64,000 bases of DNA from Prorocentrum cordatum (taxonomy: Eukaryota; Sar; Dinophyceae; Prorocentrales; Prorocentraceae): positions 7,501 through 71,500 of the forward strand of contig CAUYUJ010002729.1 of the NCBI GenBank assembly GCA_963575745.1, given 5' to 3'. The notes under the pieces are model-generated. The model ran no database searches. It saw nothing but the letters and a program-made list of their open reading frames with translations, and was not told the origin of the DNA. This document shows, one piece after another, positions 1-10,590 of this stretch (positions are counted from its first letter, which is position 1; each line of letters begins with the position of its first letter). The position numbers and the translations under genes were made by a program.

Positions 1-155
1 CCTTTGGTCATTGTAATCCTCCTCCTCATCATCCTCATCATCATCCTCACCATCACCATCACCATCATCATCATCAACATCATCATTATCATCATCATCA
101 TCAGCATCATCAGCAGCAGCAGCAGCATCAGCATCAGCATCAGCATCAGCATCAG

Positions 156-208
<53 letters not shown>
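1..208. repeat. CAT/CAG trinucleotide array
   Basis: Imperfect CAT and CAG triplets, ending in an almost pure CAT run at about 157-207. All frames are open or poly-residue, so open frames here are not evidence of coding. Confidence 0.95.
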
Positions 209-209
<1 letters not shown>

Positions 210-900
210 GCATGCGCCTTCGCCTCTCGTTGTCCTTCAGTGTAACTAACTCCCCGATTCCTCCTACTAGTCCTCGACCCCAACTTCCTGCACGCGCATT
301 CAAGGCAGAAGGGGGAAAGAAAGAGAAGGACCGACATCGACATATAGTTTGATAAACATGTATATGTATACATATATATGTATGTGTATATATATATATG
401 TATCATATGTGGCGGGATCCGGATATTATCTGTGGCGGGATCATTTGAAGGGCGATGTTTACTTCCGGCGACTTCCACCGCCCTTTCGCCGGCTTTCCGC
501 CGGCCGAGCCGCCGCCGTTTTACGCCCGCCGCCTTCCACCGACCATCCGCCGCTTTCCGCCGGGGAAGAGGTGGCAACTCATTCGACTCTCGAAGGCAAG
601 GCCCTTCTTGGAATGCCTCATATATATATATAAATATATATACACACACATGCGCACAGAATCTGATGAGTCTACACAGAAAGAAAAAAAGGAGAAGGCG
701 GTGGGGGAGGAGGAGAGACACCTGGATCAGCGCGAGTTGCCTCAACAGCTCTCAAACAAGGCCAGCCAAGCCCCTCTGTTGGCGAAAGAGAGCCACTGGG
801 GCTCGGCAGACTTGTAGAGCCCACGGGGCCATGGCCGGGCGGGGCCCGAAGAATGTCCAGAAGCAGCCTCCTGCCCTTCCCCACGGCTTGGATGCCTCTG
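209..900. other. No supported gene; short AT dinucleotide runs
   Basis: Contains ATATAT/GTATAT runs at about 355-405 and 618-650 around a GC-rich stretch with repeated GCCGG and TTCCGCCG words. The open frames are short, overlapping and compositionally biased. I see no conserved motif. Confidence 0.6.
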
Positions 901-939
901 CTAAGAGCCCAGACCTCCCGGGCATCGCCGAAGATCGAA

Positions 940-1342
940 ACAACCAAACTTACCCTGGCGAAGGTCCCAACCGTACGCAGTTGTGAGTACCGCAGTGGTG
1001 CGTATCCTCTTCGGTGGAGCTACATGCCACGGAACGTTTGAGGGGTGTACCGAAATCGGTGGCTGGGACGCATGCGGGCGCAGCCATTGAGGCTTTCGGT
1101 GGCGCTCCCTATGGGGCCACGAAACATGTGAGGGGTGTGCCAAGGGTGGTGGGGACGCATGTGGTCACAGCAACTGGGGCCTTAGGTGGAGCTCCCTACG
1201 GGTCCACGACCCTCGTGAGGGTAACAGAATGGGCACGGAGCCGCCATGCGACCCTGTACCGAAATGGGTGCGGAGCCGTCATGAAACCCCTGCCACTGGA
1301 ACCTTCTGTGGAGCTCCCAAAGGAGCCACGATCCTCGTGAGA
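940..1342 (+). repeat. Short array of the 90-bp satellite (first locus)
   Basis: Three to four degenerate monomers with the words GGTGGAGCTCCCTA, GGGGCCACGAAAC, GTGTGCCAA and GACGCATGCG. The same words in the same order and strand form the large array at 60.84-63.17 kb. Both arrays are preceded by a related leader, here CTGGCGAAGGTCC then GCAGTTGTGAG. The array ends where the GAT array begins. Confidence 0.85.
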
Positions 1343-1352
1343 GGTGTGCCGT

Positions 1353-1881
1353 ACTGACGATGATAATAATGACGATGATGTTGACGATGCTGATGGTGAT
1401 GACGATGGTGATGATGATGACGATATGATGATGCTGATGCTGATGCTGATGCTGCTGCTGATGCTCATGCTGATGCTGAGTATGCTGGTGCTGATGATGT
1501 TGTTGTTGATGATGATGATAGTCCTGGTGCGATTGATGATGCTGATGATGATGGTGATGATGATGATGATGGTGATGGTGATGGTGGTGATGGTGATGAT
1601 CGTGATGAAGGCGTTGGTGGTGGTGATGATGATGGTAATGATAAGTATGATGATGATGGTGATGACGATGATGGGGATGGTGATGGTGGTGATGGTGATG
1701 ATCGTGATGAAGGCGTTGGTGGTGGTGATGATGATGGTAATGATAAGTATGATGATGATGGTGATGACGATGATGGTGATGCTAATAATAATGATGATGA
1801 TGCTGATGATGATGCTGATGTTGGTGCTGATTATGATGCTGCTGCTGATGCTGATGCTTATGCTCATGCTGATGCTAATCC

Positions 1882-1916
<35 letters not shown>

Positions 1917-2477
1917 CTGATGCTGATGCTGATGCTGATGCTGGTGCTGGTGCTGGTGCTGATGGCGATGGTGATGGTGATGATGGTGATGGTCATGGTG
2001 ATGCGATGATGATGGTGATAGTGATGATGATGATGATGCTGATGATGATGATGGTGATGATGCTGATGATGATGCCAATGATGGTGCTGCTTATGAAGCT
2101 GCTGCTGCTGATGCTGATGCTCATGCCCATGGTCATGCTGATGCTGCTGCTGCTGCTGCTGCTGCTGATGCTCATGCTGATGCTGAGTATGATGATGCTG
2201 ATGATGATAATGATGGTGATGAATATGATGGTGCGAATGATGATGATAATGACGATGTTCATGCTGATGATGATGATTATGCTGATGATGATGATGATGG
2301 TAATGGTGATGCTGATGATGATGGTGATGATGATGATGCTGATGCTGAAGATGATGATGCTAATGCTGGTGCTAAGTATGAAGCTGCTGCTGATGCTGAT
2401 GTGCATGCTCATGCTGATACTGATGCTGCTGATGCTGATGCTGATGCTGATGCTGATGCTGATGCTGATGCTGATGC

Positions 2478-2530
<53 letters not shown>

Positions 2531-2531
2531 G
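1353..2531. repeat. GAT/GCT trinucleotide array with an internal 102-bp duplication
   Basis: About 1.2 kb of GATGAT, GCTGAT and GGTGAT triplets. A 102-bp segment containing AAGGCGTTGGTGG appears twice in direct tandem (AAGGCG at 1608 and at 1710), showing copying on a larger scale than triplet slippage. Long poly-Met/Asp or Ile/Ser frames on both strands are by-products. Confidence 0.95.
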
Positions 2532-3059
2532 CGATGAGCGCGGAGAGCAAGGAGGAGGAGGAGGAGGAAGGAGGGACGCGGGGCGACTTCTCTCCGAAAC
2601 GAGGACCCAGCACCACAGGACGGTTGGAACAAAAATCAAATCTCCACGATTTGGCGGCATGGAGGCCGTCCTCTCGCCCCAAGACAGGGCAACAAAGTAG
2701 GGTACCCGTGGCGACCAGCCAGTCGGGGGGGGGGTGATCGAGAGCTCTGGGACACGCGTCGCGACAAACATCACGTCAAGAGGTCTGAGAAGATGGGCGC
2801 CCTGACCCCATATATTGATTACGTGTCAACGTGGCAGTGCGATCACAGCCACGATAGCAATGTACAGCATCAACGGCCGCATTCGGCGCATTGAAGTTCG
2901 GCCTCTGCGCTTACACCTGGCATGTGGCGCGGCGGACACGCCAGCGCCACTTTTAAACGATCTAGAAAGAAACTGTGTAAAAACGCAGGCGGACCAAATT
3001 TACCGACCCAGTGGAACTTATCCAACTCATGCTCGACAATACCTGCGCGGCGCGCGGCT
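2532..3059. other. No supported gene; 3' flank of the SGNH gene
   Basis: Unique-looking GC-moderate sequence between the GAT array and the SGNH hydrolase stop codon. It would hold that gene's 3' end. I see no recognisable processing signal, which is not unusual in dinoflagellates. Confidence 0.5.
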
Positions 3060-4010
3060 TCAAACAATAATGCTGGTTTGAACTCCCGAGCACTGGAGCT
3101 CGTCAACCCAGAAAGACTTGACAAACTCGTTCATGACAACGCTTGCGCCGCTATCCTCTCCACCGATGACGCCAGGGTGGAAGCAGAGCTCGTAGTCGGG
3201 CCAATACTTCGCAGGCCCCATCTTGTCCATGTCGATGTGCCGATCAGCGCCAGTGCTTGCTTTGGGATCGCCAGCTGCGACCTGTGTAGCTCCCAGGATG
3301 CTTGATCTCTTGAAGAAGGACCGGTTGGAGGCGATCGTGTCATACAGGTGTTGTATGCGCAGCAGCTGCTTGTTGAAGCAAGAGTTCCCACCAGCTCCAG
3401 GCAGCCAACACCGAGGAAAGAGTAAGTGCGTTACCAAGGAGCAGCCAATTCCACCGAACATGGTGTCATAGCCGAAGCCTGTAACCTTTGCGTTGGGATT
3501 TGCCTCGTGAATGGCATCCACGATTTTGTACATTTGCGGCGTGACCTCGGCTAGGAGTTCGTCGACGCACTCCGCAGGCTTTTTAAGGCAGCCAGGGAGG
3601 AAGAACAGCGCGTCGTTTCCCACAAGAGATATCCAGACGTAATCGTGACTCTTGGCTCCAATCTTCAGAATCTCGAGAAGGGCACCCTGGCTCCACTCGC
3701 TCGCCGTACTGCCATCAATTGCAATATTCGTAACGCCTGCTTTACAACCGTATTTGCTTAGACTACGCTGGAAGAAACTCTGACCCACAGCAGATCCCGC
3801 TGCTGTGACCTCGGCCCAAGAATCACCAACGACCAAAATCTGAGGCGCACCGGGATTATTTGAAGGTGCATTGAGGACCTCCTTAATCCTCAAAGAATTG
3901 TCGGGTATCCGCGCACGCTCTGCAACTAAACCCGCCAGCGGTTCAACGGCATCAGCTTTGATTGTTGCCCCCACGGTGGAGAATAAAGCCAAACGCACCA
4001 TGGTGGCCAT
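3060..4010 (-). CDS. SGNH/GDSL-family hydrolase, probably secreted or membrane-targeted
   Basis: A 317-residue intronless reading frame. The frame is open for 16 more codons upstream, to 4058, but the ATG at 4010 (or the one at 4001) gives a hydrophobic N-terminus (MATMVRLALFSTVG) like a signal peptide, so I prefer it. Numbering from the upstream end of the open frame, the SGNH blocks are in order: GDSW at 78-81 (nucleophile Ser80), IDGS with Gly116, GND with Asn148, and FHPG with His294. The usual Asp three residues before the His is absent; Asp288 or Glu290 could replace it or the triad may be altered. The family hydrolyses esters; no substrate can be read here. The gene stands alone. Lack of introns and a partial SL match upstream suggest a retroposed mRNA copy. 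Confidence 0.8.
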   Translation of the reverse strand: MATMVRLALFSTVGATIKADAVEPLAGLVAERARIPDNSLRIKEVLNAPSNNPGAPQILVVGDSWAEVTAAGSAVGQSFFQRSLSKYGCKAGVTNIAIDGSTASEWSQGALLEILKIGAKSHDYVWISLVGNDALFFLPGCLKKPAECVDELLAEVTPQMYKIVDAIHEANPNAKVTGFGYDTMFGGIGCSLVTHLLFPRCWLPGAGGNSCFNKQLLRIQHLYDTIASNRSFFKRSSILGATQVAAGDPKASTGADRHIDMDKMGPAKYWPDYELCFHPGVIGGEDSGASVVMNEFVKSFWVDELQCSGVQTSIIV

Positions 4011-4086
4011 GGTAGGTGCTACACAGGAGCACCTCGAGTCTATGCCAGCGTTGGGCAAGGGGTGGGCGATTGATCAAAAAAAGGGT

Positions 4087-4097
4087 CCAAAATGGCT
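4087..4097 (-). other. Possible relict of the dinoflagellate spliced leader upstream of the SGNH gene
   Basis: On the minus strand this reads AGCCATTTTGG, an exact 11-nt match to the middle of the dinoflagellate SL, 77 nt upstream of the preferred ATG. The terminal CTCAAG of the leader is not preserved. Relict leaders upstream of intronless genes are a known mark of retroposed mRNAs in dinoflagellates. Eleven bases alone could be chance. Confidence 0.35.
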
Positions 4098-4366
4098 CGA
4101 GCCAGGCGGTTGCGCAAGAGAAAACCCCTGACGGTTGATCCTCTTATGTTGCATCCTCGGGGGACCTTGTCTGTCCCGTCGCGGCCCTGTCCGCGTCGAA
4201 TCCGTGTCGAATCCATGTCGGACGCGTCGGATCCGTTCCGAATCCGTGCCGAATCCGCGTCGAACCCACGCCAAATCCGCGCCGAGTCCGCCCACATCGA
4301 GCCCGCGGCGGGCCCCCCAAAAAGACACCAATGTGGGGGGCAGGCGAGGCCCCCGAAGATGCAACG

Positions 4367-4573
4367 GAAATCCTCCACTGCGGAGGACGCCAGGGCGACG
4401 ACATCTGTACACACCTTGGAAGCCAGAATATTACCACCATCACCGAGATTGGGATCGACTCCCCTCGGAGGAGGCGGCACACCGCCGATCTTGGTGTTGG
4501 TGTCAACCTCTAGGCCTGCGACTGGCGGTTGATCCTCCACTGCGGAGGATGCCAGGGCGACGAAATCTGTACT
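4367..4573 (+). repeat. Pair of direct repeats: small hairpin plus GGGCGACGAxATCTGTAC
   Basis: ATCCTCCACTGCGGAGGA (a TCCTCC/GGAGGA hairpin) is followed by GCCAGGGCGACGACATCTGT at 4389-4410 and again, one base different, at 4551-4572. The same GGGCGACGA word follows another hairpin near 5000 and lies near 16284. Each copy sits at the left edge of a foldback structure. Confidence 0.75.
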
Positions 4574-4786
4574 TTGGACACCCGAAATGGGTACCGAAAG
4601 AATGGGTACAATGCCCAACAAAGAATGCTGCCCCAAACCAACAGCGGCCGCTGTTGGGCAGGCGGCCTCCTGTCTCGAGTGGACCCAGGCCGCGGCGGCG
4701 TGGACGGCGAATCCTGTCCAGAATGAACAGGAACTGCTGTTGGGCACCGTACCCATTCTTTCCGTGCCCATCTCGGGCGTCCAGAT
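4574..4786. mobile_element. Foldback (inverted-repeat) element
   Basis: Arms of about 50 bp: the left contains GAAAGAATGGGTAC and GCCCAACA (about 4576-4622), the right contains their reverse complements GTACCCATTCTTTC and TGTTGGGC (about 4738-4786). The interior holds a perfect 20-bp palindrome at 4638-4657 centred on GCGGCCGC. No gene is enclosed. It may be a MITE or foldback transposon; I see no clear target duplication. Confidence 0.65.
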
Positions 4787-4977
4787 TCCTCACCAGGACG
4801 CTGGCGTTGGCGACCTGCCGGAGGCACCCCTCCACGATCTGGTCGGTGCTGTTCTCCACGGCGGGCCGCCAGAAGCCCGACGAGCCCCGCGTCGTGCACA
4901 GGGGAACAAAGCGCGGCATACACACAAAAACCCAGGGAGGTCCGCGCGGATTTCCCGGATCGGCGCTATACCCCCCT

Positions 4978-5002
4978 CCCTGGCGCGCGGAGCGCGCCAG
5001 GG
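4978..5002. repeat. GC hairpin CCCTGGCGCGC / GCGCGCCAGGG, repeated at 16516-16540
   Basis: An 11-bp perfect stem with loop GGA. The identical 25-bp sequence occurs at 16516-16540 in the centre of another foldback. Here it is followed directly by GGGCGACGACATCTG, linking it to the repeats at 4.4-4.6 kb. Confidence 0.85.
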
Positions 5003-5022
5003 GGCGACGACATCTGCACGCA

Positions 5023-5197
5023 TTGGGCGTTGCTTAATGGGGGGGTCATAAATGGGGGGGCCAGAAACGGTCCCCTTTCGTGCCCCTTTCGAGCCCCTCT
5101 GGAGCCCCAGGGGGCTCGTTTAGGCACCGTTTGGGTACCTTTTCGGACCACCCGCGACACCCCCCCATTTATGACCCCTCCATTACGCAACGCCCAA
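5023..5197. mobile_element. MITE-like foldback with about 38-bp terminal inverted repeats
   Basis: Left arm 5023-5060 and right arm 5160-5197 are reverse complements with two mismatches. Words: TTGGGCGTTGC, GGTCATAAATGGGGGGG and their complements. The interior also folds: GAGCCCC at 5091 pairs with GGGGCTC at 5111. It has no coding capacity. No target duplication is convincing. Confidence 0.75.
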
Positions 5198-5337
5198 ACG
5201 CACCTCCGCTCCCCCCTGGCCGGGCCCCTCCTCGGCCCAGGCAGCGGGCTCTGCGCCCGCCTCCTCCCATGCCCCGGCCGGGAGGGCGCGCACGCCGCTC
5301 CCGGGCCCGGGCGCGGGGCCCGGACGGGGAGCAGCTC

Positions 5338-5466
5338 CTCCTTCCTCCTTCCTCCTTCCTCCTCCTCCTCCTCCTCCTCCTCCTCCTCCTCCTCCTCCTC
5401 CTCCTCCTCCTCCTCCTCCTCCTCCTCCTCCTCCATCCTCATCCTCCTCCTCCTCCTCCTCCTCCG
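5338..5466. repeat. TCC trinucleotide array
   Basis: Nearly pure CCT/TCC run, pyrimidines on the plus strand. It gives poly-Ser/Leu/Pro frames on plus and poly-Glu on minus that should not be annotated as genes. Confidence 0.97.
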
Positions 5467-5604
5467 TGACCTCCCGTTCGCAGGCCGCTCGGAAGCCGCT
5501 GCTGCCAGAGCCGTCGCGCCTCCCCCGCCCGGCCGGGGCGGGGGCCGCTTCCCAGGCGCCCGCCCGTCCCGCACGGATCTGGGCTCCTGTCCTCCACCCG
5601 GAGG

Positions 5605-5815
5605 GGGGGTAGGGGGAGGAAAGGAGGAAGGACAGCGATCAAGAGAAGGAGAGGGAGGGGAAAGGGAAAGGAGGAAGGAAGGGAGAAAGGAGAAAGGAGG
5701 AAAGGAGAAAGGAGGAAGGGGAGGAGAAAGGAGAAAGAAAAATCAAGAAAGGAGAAAAGACAAAGGAGGAAGGGGAGAGGGAGGAGCAGCGGAGGGTGGA
5801 GGAGGGGCACGGTCA
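5605..5815. repeat. Purine-rich GGAAAG/GGAGAAAG tract
   Basis: About 210 bp of almost uninterrupted purines on the plus strand with words such as GGAGAAAGGAGGAAAGG, adjoining the TCC array in opposite polarity. Such mirror-repeat tracts can form triplex DNA. Confidence 0.85.
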
Positions 5816-6225
5816 ACCCGCAGCAGAAGGGCGCACGATCAGGATGCAAGGGCCCTGGAAGGCCACCTCGGCACTGTGCGGGCGGGGCGCGGCCAGGGCC
5901 GAAGGGGAAGGACGCAAAGGGTATCCTTGGAACCGCTCATCCTTACGATGCGGGTCGGCTGAGGGCGGAAGAAGCATGGAGGCCCCGAGGCGCCGCAGAT
6001 GCAAGGCGAAAGCCCACAGAGCCTCCAGGATGGCCGCTGAAGGCCTCGGTGAGTGCCTACGCTTCCATGATGGGGGGCACCCTGACCTCCCGGGCCGTTC
6101 TTGAGCGACGTGGGACGAGGATGTCTCGACCCCATCCCTGGGCCATTGATTCGCCGCGGGACGTCCTTCGCAAATCCAAAGTGAGACGCAAAAGGACGCG
6201 CCAAAAAAGCCGGCACCACTTAGCC
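5816..6225. other. No supported gene
   Basis: GC-rich sequence between the purine tract and the first dispersed repeat copy. Overlapping open frames on both strands show no recognisable domain. Confidence 0.5.
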
Positions 6226-6810
6226 TTGTGGATGCCACGACAATGGACACCCTAACAGTCCTATCATCGAATGAAACATGTGTTGAATATGTCGGGAAAT
6301 ATCATGTAAATAGTTTAAACATGTTCCTGCATGTGTTAAACAGTCTTAACACATCTTCTAGACATCTGGAAATTATTTGGCAACATGCTTCCTCTCCATT
6401 GATCGTCATCCACAAACTTAGCCCAAAGGCCACTCCTCCGAGCTGGCAGCACTCCGTGCTGGGCACTCTCTGGGGGCGCGCCCAGAACAGGGTACCACCA
6501 GCTTGGGAGGGGGAGCGGCCAGCCCCCGTGGCTGGTGGTGTTTTTGTTTTGTTCTCCTCTGGTGGCTCATATTATGCGCACCCTTTGGAGGCGCACGTCC
6601 AAACCGAACATGTAGCATTGTGGATGCCACGACAATGGACACCCTAACAGTCCTATCATTGAATTAAAATGTGTCTAAAATGTCGGAAAATTAATATAAA
6701 CATGTTTTGAACATGTTTTCCATGTTTAAAGCATGTTCAACACATGTTTTAGACATCTGGAAAGTATTTGGCAACATGCTTCCTCTCCATTGACCGTCCT
6801 CCACAAATGG
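6226..6810 (+). repeat. Two copies of a 190-bp dispersed repeat
   Basis: Copies at 6226-6420 and 6615-6810 both start with GTGGATGCCACGACAATGG and ACACCCTAACAGTCC, continue through AT-rich ACATGTT-type palindromes and end in TTTGGCAACATGCTTCCTC. A third copy lies at 29338-29540. Between the two copies (6421-6614) there is a short unique segment, part of which (GGAGGCGCACGTCC) matches the module near 19.92 kb. No coding potential. Confidence 0.85.
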
Positions 6811-6837
6811 TGCACAAACATCATATGGTGCATCCTT

Positions 6838-6945
6838 ATCGAGGCGGTATGGCCAGAAAGCGGACCGCCACCGAACATATACGATACGAGTTCTGAGCGC
6901 GCGCGTTTCCCCTGAAACGCGATGCACACATCGTATGAACTTGTT
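6838..6945 (+). repeat. Dispersed module with GGCCAGAAAGCG, second copy at about 19.98-20.08 kb
   Basis: GTATGGCCAGAAAGCG, then GAACATATACGATACGAG, then GCGCGCGTTTCCCCTG, then CACACATCGTATGAA here correspond in order to GTGTGGCCAGAAAGCG, CATATACTATAAG, GCGCGCGTCGCCCCTG and CACATATAGTATAAG at the second site. The ATATAC/GTATAT words are inverted relative to each other and can form hairpins. Confidence 0.7.
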
Positions 6946-7635
6946 TCGTCGGCGGCTAGGCAGAGTTTCTGCGCTGGCGGAAGAGCAATCAAAACGGGGA
7001 CACTGCTGAAGCAAATTGCGCCACGACACGGAAGCGGCCTCCAGGGACGCCGAAGCTGCCAAGGAAGCTGGCGCGTGCAGCAAATCTTCCGAGACGCCAG
7101 CAGGTTTCTGTGTAGCCCTGAAGTTCAGCTGTGAGGACCGCTCGTTATGCGGCGGCGGCGGCATAGGGTCGCGGGTCTCGGAAGTACGCTGAAAGCAAAC
7201 AGAAAGGATGCAGCGTGAGGAGACAAGGCCATTGGACGATGTGTGTTTCGACGACTCTGGGCTTAGCAAGCAGCGCGGCAGCACCTCTTGCTCTTGCTCG
7301 GCGCGGTCAACCACATCGTGGCCTGAGCGCTGTTGCATCTGAGGCTGCATCCGCGAGGGGGCCCATTGCCTGCGGCTCGTCATCTCTGGACGTTCGCCTT
7401 CCCGCTGCTCAAAATAAACGCAGCGTTGTTCATAATTACGACCGTGCCGCAGGCACAAGGTTCGCAATAATTGGCCACGTGGAGATCGCAGCGATGGCTG
7501 CCCAGAGACGACGAAGAAGAGAACGTGGAAGAGGAAGCGGAAATCCTGTTCAGCGTAGTGTTGCCATCTGCGATGGCCTTGAAGTTCTGATTTTGTTGAA
7601 GCCCTAGAAATGGCTTTCTGGTACGGTTCATGATC
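6946..7635 (-). other. No recognised gene; one 318-codon minus-strand open frame
   Basis: A minus-strand frame is open from 7647 to 6691, but its last quarter runs through the dispersed repeat at 6.6-6.8 kb. The remainder shows no domain, signal peptide or biased repeat. It may be an exon or chance; I do not assign a function. Confidence 0.25.
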
Positions 7636-7855
7636 GTCAAGACGCAACAGTCAAGTTGATCCGTGGCGTTGGAATCCCGAGAACAATGTTTTGGCATGCT
7701 TCAGGGTCTTCAAACGGGTGTCTGCCAACGAGGCAGTTCCATCAATGAAAATGAACAGCTGTAGGGGCCTATGGAGAGGGAGCTTGGAGGGACGCTTTAC
7801 TCCAACATCGTTGATGACTCTTGGGTTTACACTGGTCCTCCATGTCCTTCTCCTC
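7636..7855 (+). repeat. 200-bp dispersed repeat, copy 1 (copy 2 at 25.05 kb)
   Basis: Shares GTCAAGACGCAACAGTCAAG, GGAATCCCGAGAACAATG, TTTTGGCAT and CATCGTTGATGACTCTTGGG with 25050-25262, with diverged spacers. Both copies end exactly where a TCC array starts (TTTACAxTGGTCCTCC). Confidence 0.85.
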
Positions 7856-7915
7856 CTTCTCCATGTCCTGCTCCTCCATGTCCTCCTCCTCATCCTCCTC
7901 CTCATCCTTCTCCTC
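7840..7915. repeat. TCC/CTCCATGTCC array
   Basis: Short interrupted TCC array containing a repeated CTCCATGTCC word; it directly continues the dispersed repeat. Confidence 0.85.
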
Positions 7916-7929
7916 ACCTTTGAAAGATA

Positions 7930-8660
7930 ACAGCTGCCCCCTCCTCTCTTGCTCCCACACTTCCCTGATCACCTCAACTCTCCTGTTTGTTCTGGATATC
8001 CTGGTGGGGATACTTTTTTGTACAGCCGCAGGCGGAAGCGCCAGCGGCGGAAGGTCGCGAACGGGCCGCGGACGCGACTAAATTACCTAACGCGCGCAGG
8101 GCCGCGGATCAGGCGGCTCACGACAGCGTCCAGGGGGGCGAAGCCGATGCAATCCAGGTGCCATGACAGCCCCTGAACGGGCATGCGGGTGCGTCCAACA
8201 GGCCTGAGGTAGGCACCGAGACGACCTAGCGCAGCCAAAATGGCGCGATAACGTTCCAACGTCCAGGTGCGGACAAGGGAACGACCCGAGGACGTCAGCC
8301 CCAGCCTGTCGGGTAGCACAGACGACGGGGTGGGAAGTCCAACGAGGATCCCGACGGCGGCAGCGAGCCGCGGCGCCAGAACGACAACACTTGAAAGGAA
8401 GTCCCACGCGAGACCACGATTCCTACATAAATGGTGAAGAAGTTCCGCGCGAGAGCGCGATGTTCAAACAATTTGTGAGGAAGTATCAGGCGGGATCCGT
8501 TGTTGTTGAAGTTCGGGGGCCAGCAACACGATATACGTATAGAGGAAGACTTTCCCTTGCAATAACCGAGGTGCAAGCCCCAGGAGGAGCACTGTCATTA
8601 GAAAACACTTCGCGCACCAGAGGGGGGATCAACCATCTACTCTTTAGACACGAGAACTCA
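7930..8660. other. No supported gene
   Basis: Non-repetitive, mixed composition. Open frames up to about 100 codons on both strands overlap each other and show no family motif. Confidence 0.5.
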
Positions 8661-8667
8661 GGATGCC

Positions 8668-8960
8668 GCGCTTCCCCCCCTCCTCCATCCTCCTCCTCCT
8701 CCTCCTCCATCCTCCTCTTTCTCCTCCTCCTCCTCCTCCTCCTCCTCCATCCTCCTCCTCCCTCCTCCTCCTCCTCCTCCTCCTCCTCCTCTCCTCCTCC
8801 TCCTCCTCCTCCTCCGCCTTCCTCCTCATCCCCCTCCTCCTCCGCCTTCCCCCTCCTCCTCCCGCCTTCCCCTCTTCCTCCCTCCTCCGCCTTCCCCCTC
8901 CTCCTCCTCCTCCTCCTCCTCCGCCTTCCCCCTCCTCCTCCTCCGCCTCCCTCCGCTGTG
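8668..8960. repeat. TCC array with CGCCTTCCC interruptions
   Basis: About 290 bp of TCC with repeated CTCCTCCGCCTTCCCC spacers, pyrimidines on plus. Confidence 0.95.
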
Positions 8961-9683
8961 TGTCCTCCCTGCTCGCTCCTCGCATCCCTCCTCCGCAGGC
9001 CTGCTGGCGCCAGCCGTGCCCCTCGGCCGCCTCTCGGCCGCCTGGGGCCACCCAGGTCGGCCGCGACGCACACGAGGCGCCGCTGGCGGCCTGACGCGCC
9101 GGCTGCCAGCGGCAGTGGCAGCAGGCGGAAGCCGACCGCAGGAGGCCGCGGGGCCGACGATGGCTACCGGCCAGACCACCCCAACCCAACCCCAAGACCC
9201 ACATTGCGGGTCACGGGGGGGGGAGCGGATTCCAGGGGCGTTTTTCTTTCTGCTCGCAAGAATAAGCGTGCTTTTTCCAAGGGCAAGCATCCGAACCGCC
9301 CTCTTAGGCTGGGCCCTTGGGTCTCTCCTGGGGGTTTGGCGCGGGAGCTGTTCGGCGGGTCCTTCGTTCCGTCAGGGGCCCAGCCAAGGGGAGAGCAGAG
9401 CGGTGCGGCCATGAGTCGCCAAGCTGGGCGGGATCTCTGCATGGCTGGCTGCCTGCAGGCTGTTGGTCTCAACGGGGATGAAGCCCGAAGCCTGGGGACC
9501 AGATTTCTGCATGAGGAGCGGGCGGACTTGCCCGACGACGACCATGACGGTTATGTTTGTTTCCTAAGGGGGGGGTCCTGTCTTGGCCCCTGGCAGGTCT
9601 TCGGCCTTCCTGCCAGGGAGACAAAAAGGTCCTCTCCGATGGACCCCCCCGGGGTTTTGCTGGACCGTCGGATTCTCTTTTTT

Positions 9684-9724
<41 letters not shown>

Positions 9725-9737
9725 GAGCGGCGTGCAA
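8961..9737. other. No gene; partial MITE end, a strong hairpin and a TC run
   Basis: 9168-9200 (CCAGACCACCCCAACCCAAC) matches the terminal repeat of the element at 56.68-56.89 kb, but no opposite end is found here. 9588-9597 and 9609-9618 form a perfect 10-bp hairpin, CCCTGGCAGG with loop TCTTCGGCCTT. 9685-9722 is a TC dinucleotide run. No coding motif seen. Confidence 0.6.
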
Positions 9738-10099
9738 TCCTCCTCTCCTTCCTCCTCATCCTCATCCTCCTCTTCATCAAAATAGTATTACTATTATTCC
9801 TCCACCTCCTCTTCCCCCGCGTCCTCCTCAGCATCACCATAATCGCCATCATCATAATTTTCGCTCCGCTTCTCCTCCTCCTCCCCCTCATCCTCCTCCT
9901 CCCTCCTCATTATCCTCCTCCTCTTCTTGTTATTCCGCCTCGTATGTTCCTTATACCTATTGCGTTTCTAAATATGCATCATCCTCCTCGCCATCCTCAA
10001 CAGCAGCAGCAGCATCCTCACCACGAACACCACCGACATCATCATCATGAGCATCACCGTCATCATCAGCATCAGCATCAGCATCATCATCACCACCAA

Positions 10100-10131
<32 letters not shown>

Positions 10132-10322
10132 GCAGCATCATCAGCAGCATCATCCTCATCCTCATCATCAGCATCATCCTCATCCTCATCCTCATCATCA
10201 GCATCATCATCCTCATCCTCATCATCATCATCACCACCATCACCAGTATCACCAGTATCACCATCATCATCATCCTCATCATCACCATCAACAGCATCAT
10301 CAGCATCCTCATCAGCATCATG

Positions 10323-10365
<43 letters not shown>

Positions 10366-10590
10366 GCATCATCATCATCATCATCATTATCACCGCCATT
10401 ATCCTCATCAGAATCAACAAGATCACCCTTCTCTCTCCATATCTCCTCTTCCATCTCTCCTCCTCTTCCTCCTCCTCATCCCCGTCCACCTCCTCCTCCT
10501 CCTCCTCCTCCTCCTCCTCCTCCTCCTCCTCCTCCTCCTCCACCTCATCCTTCTCCTCCTCCTCCTCCTCCTCGTTCATTCATTCCCACA
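9738..10590. repeat. TCC, CAT and TCC arrays in series
   Basis: TCC-type 9738-9920, CAT/CAC/CAG-type 9975-10410, then TCC 10440-10575. The poly-His frame on plus and poly-Asp frame on minus are triplet artefacts. Confidence 0.95.

Noticed and set aside
4978-5002. GC hairpins as rho-independent terminators
   Set aside because: Eukaryotic nuclear DNA, no following T run, and the hairpins belong to repeated foldback elements.
9957-10454. Poly-Asp and poly-His frames that look like acidic or metal-binding proteins
   Set aside because: Pure consequence of CAT/ATG triplets.
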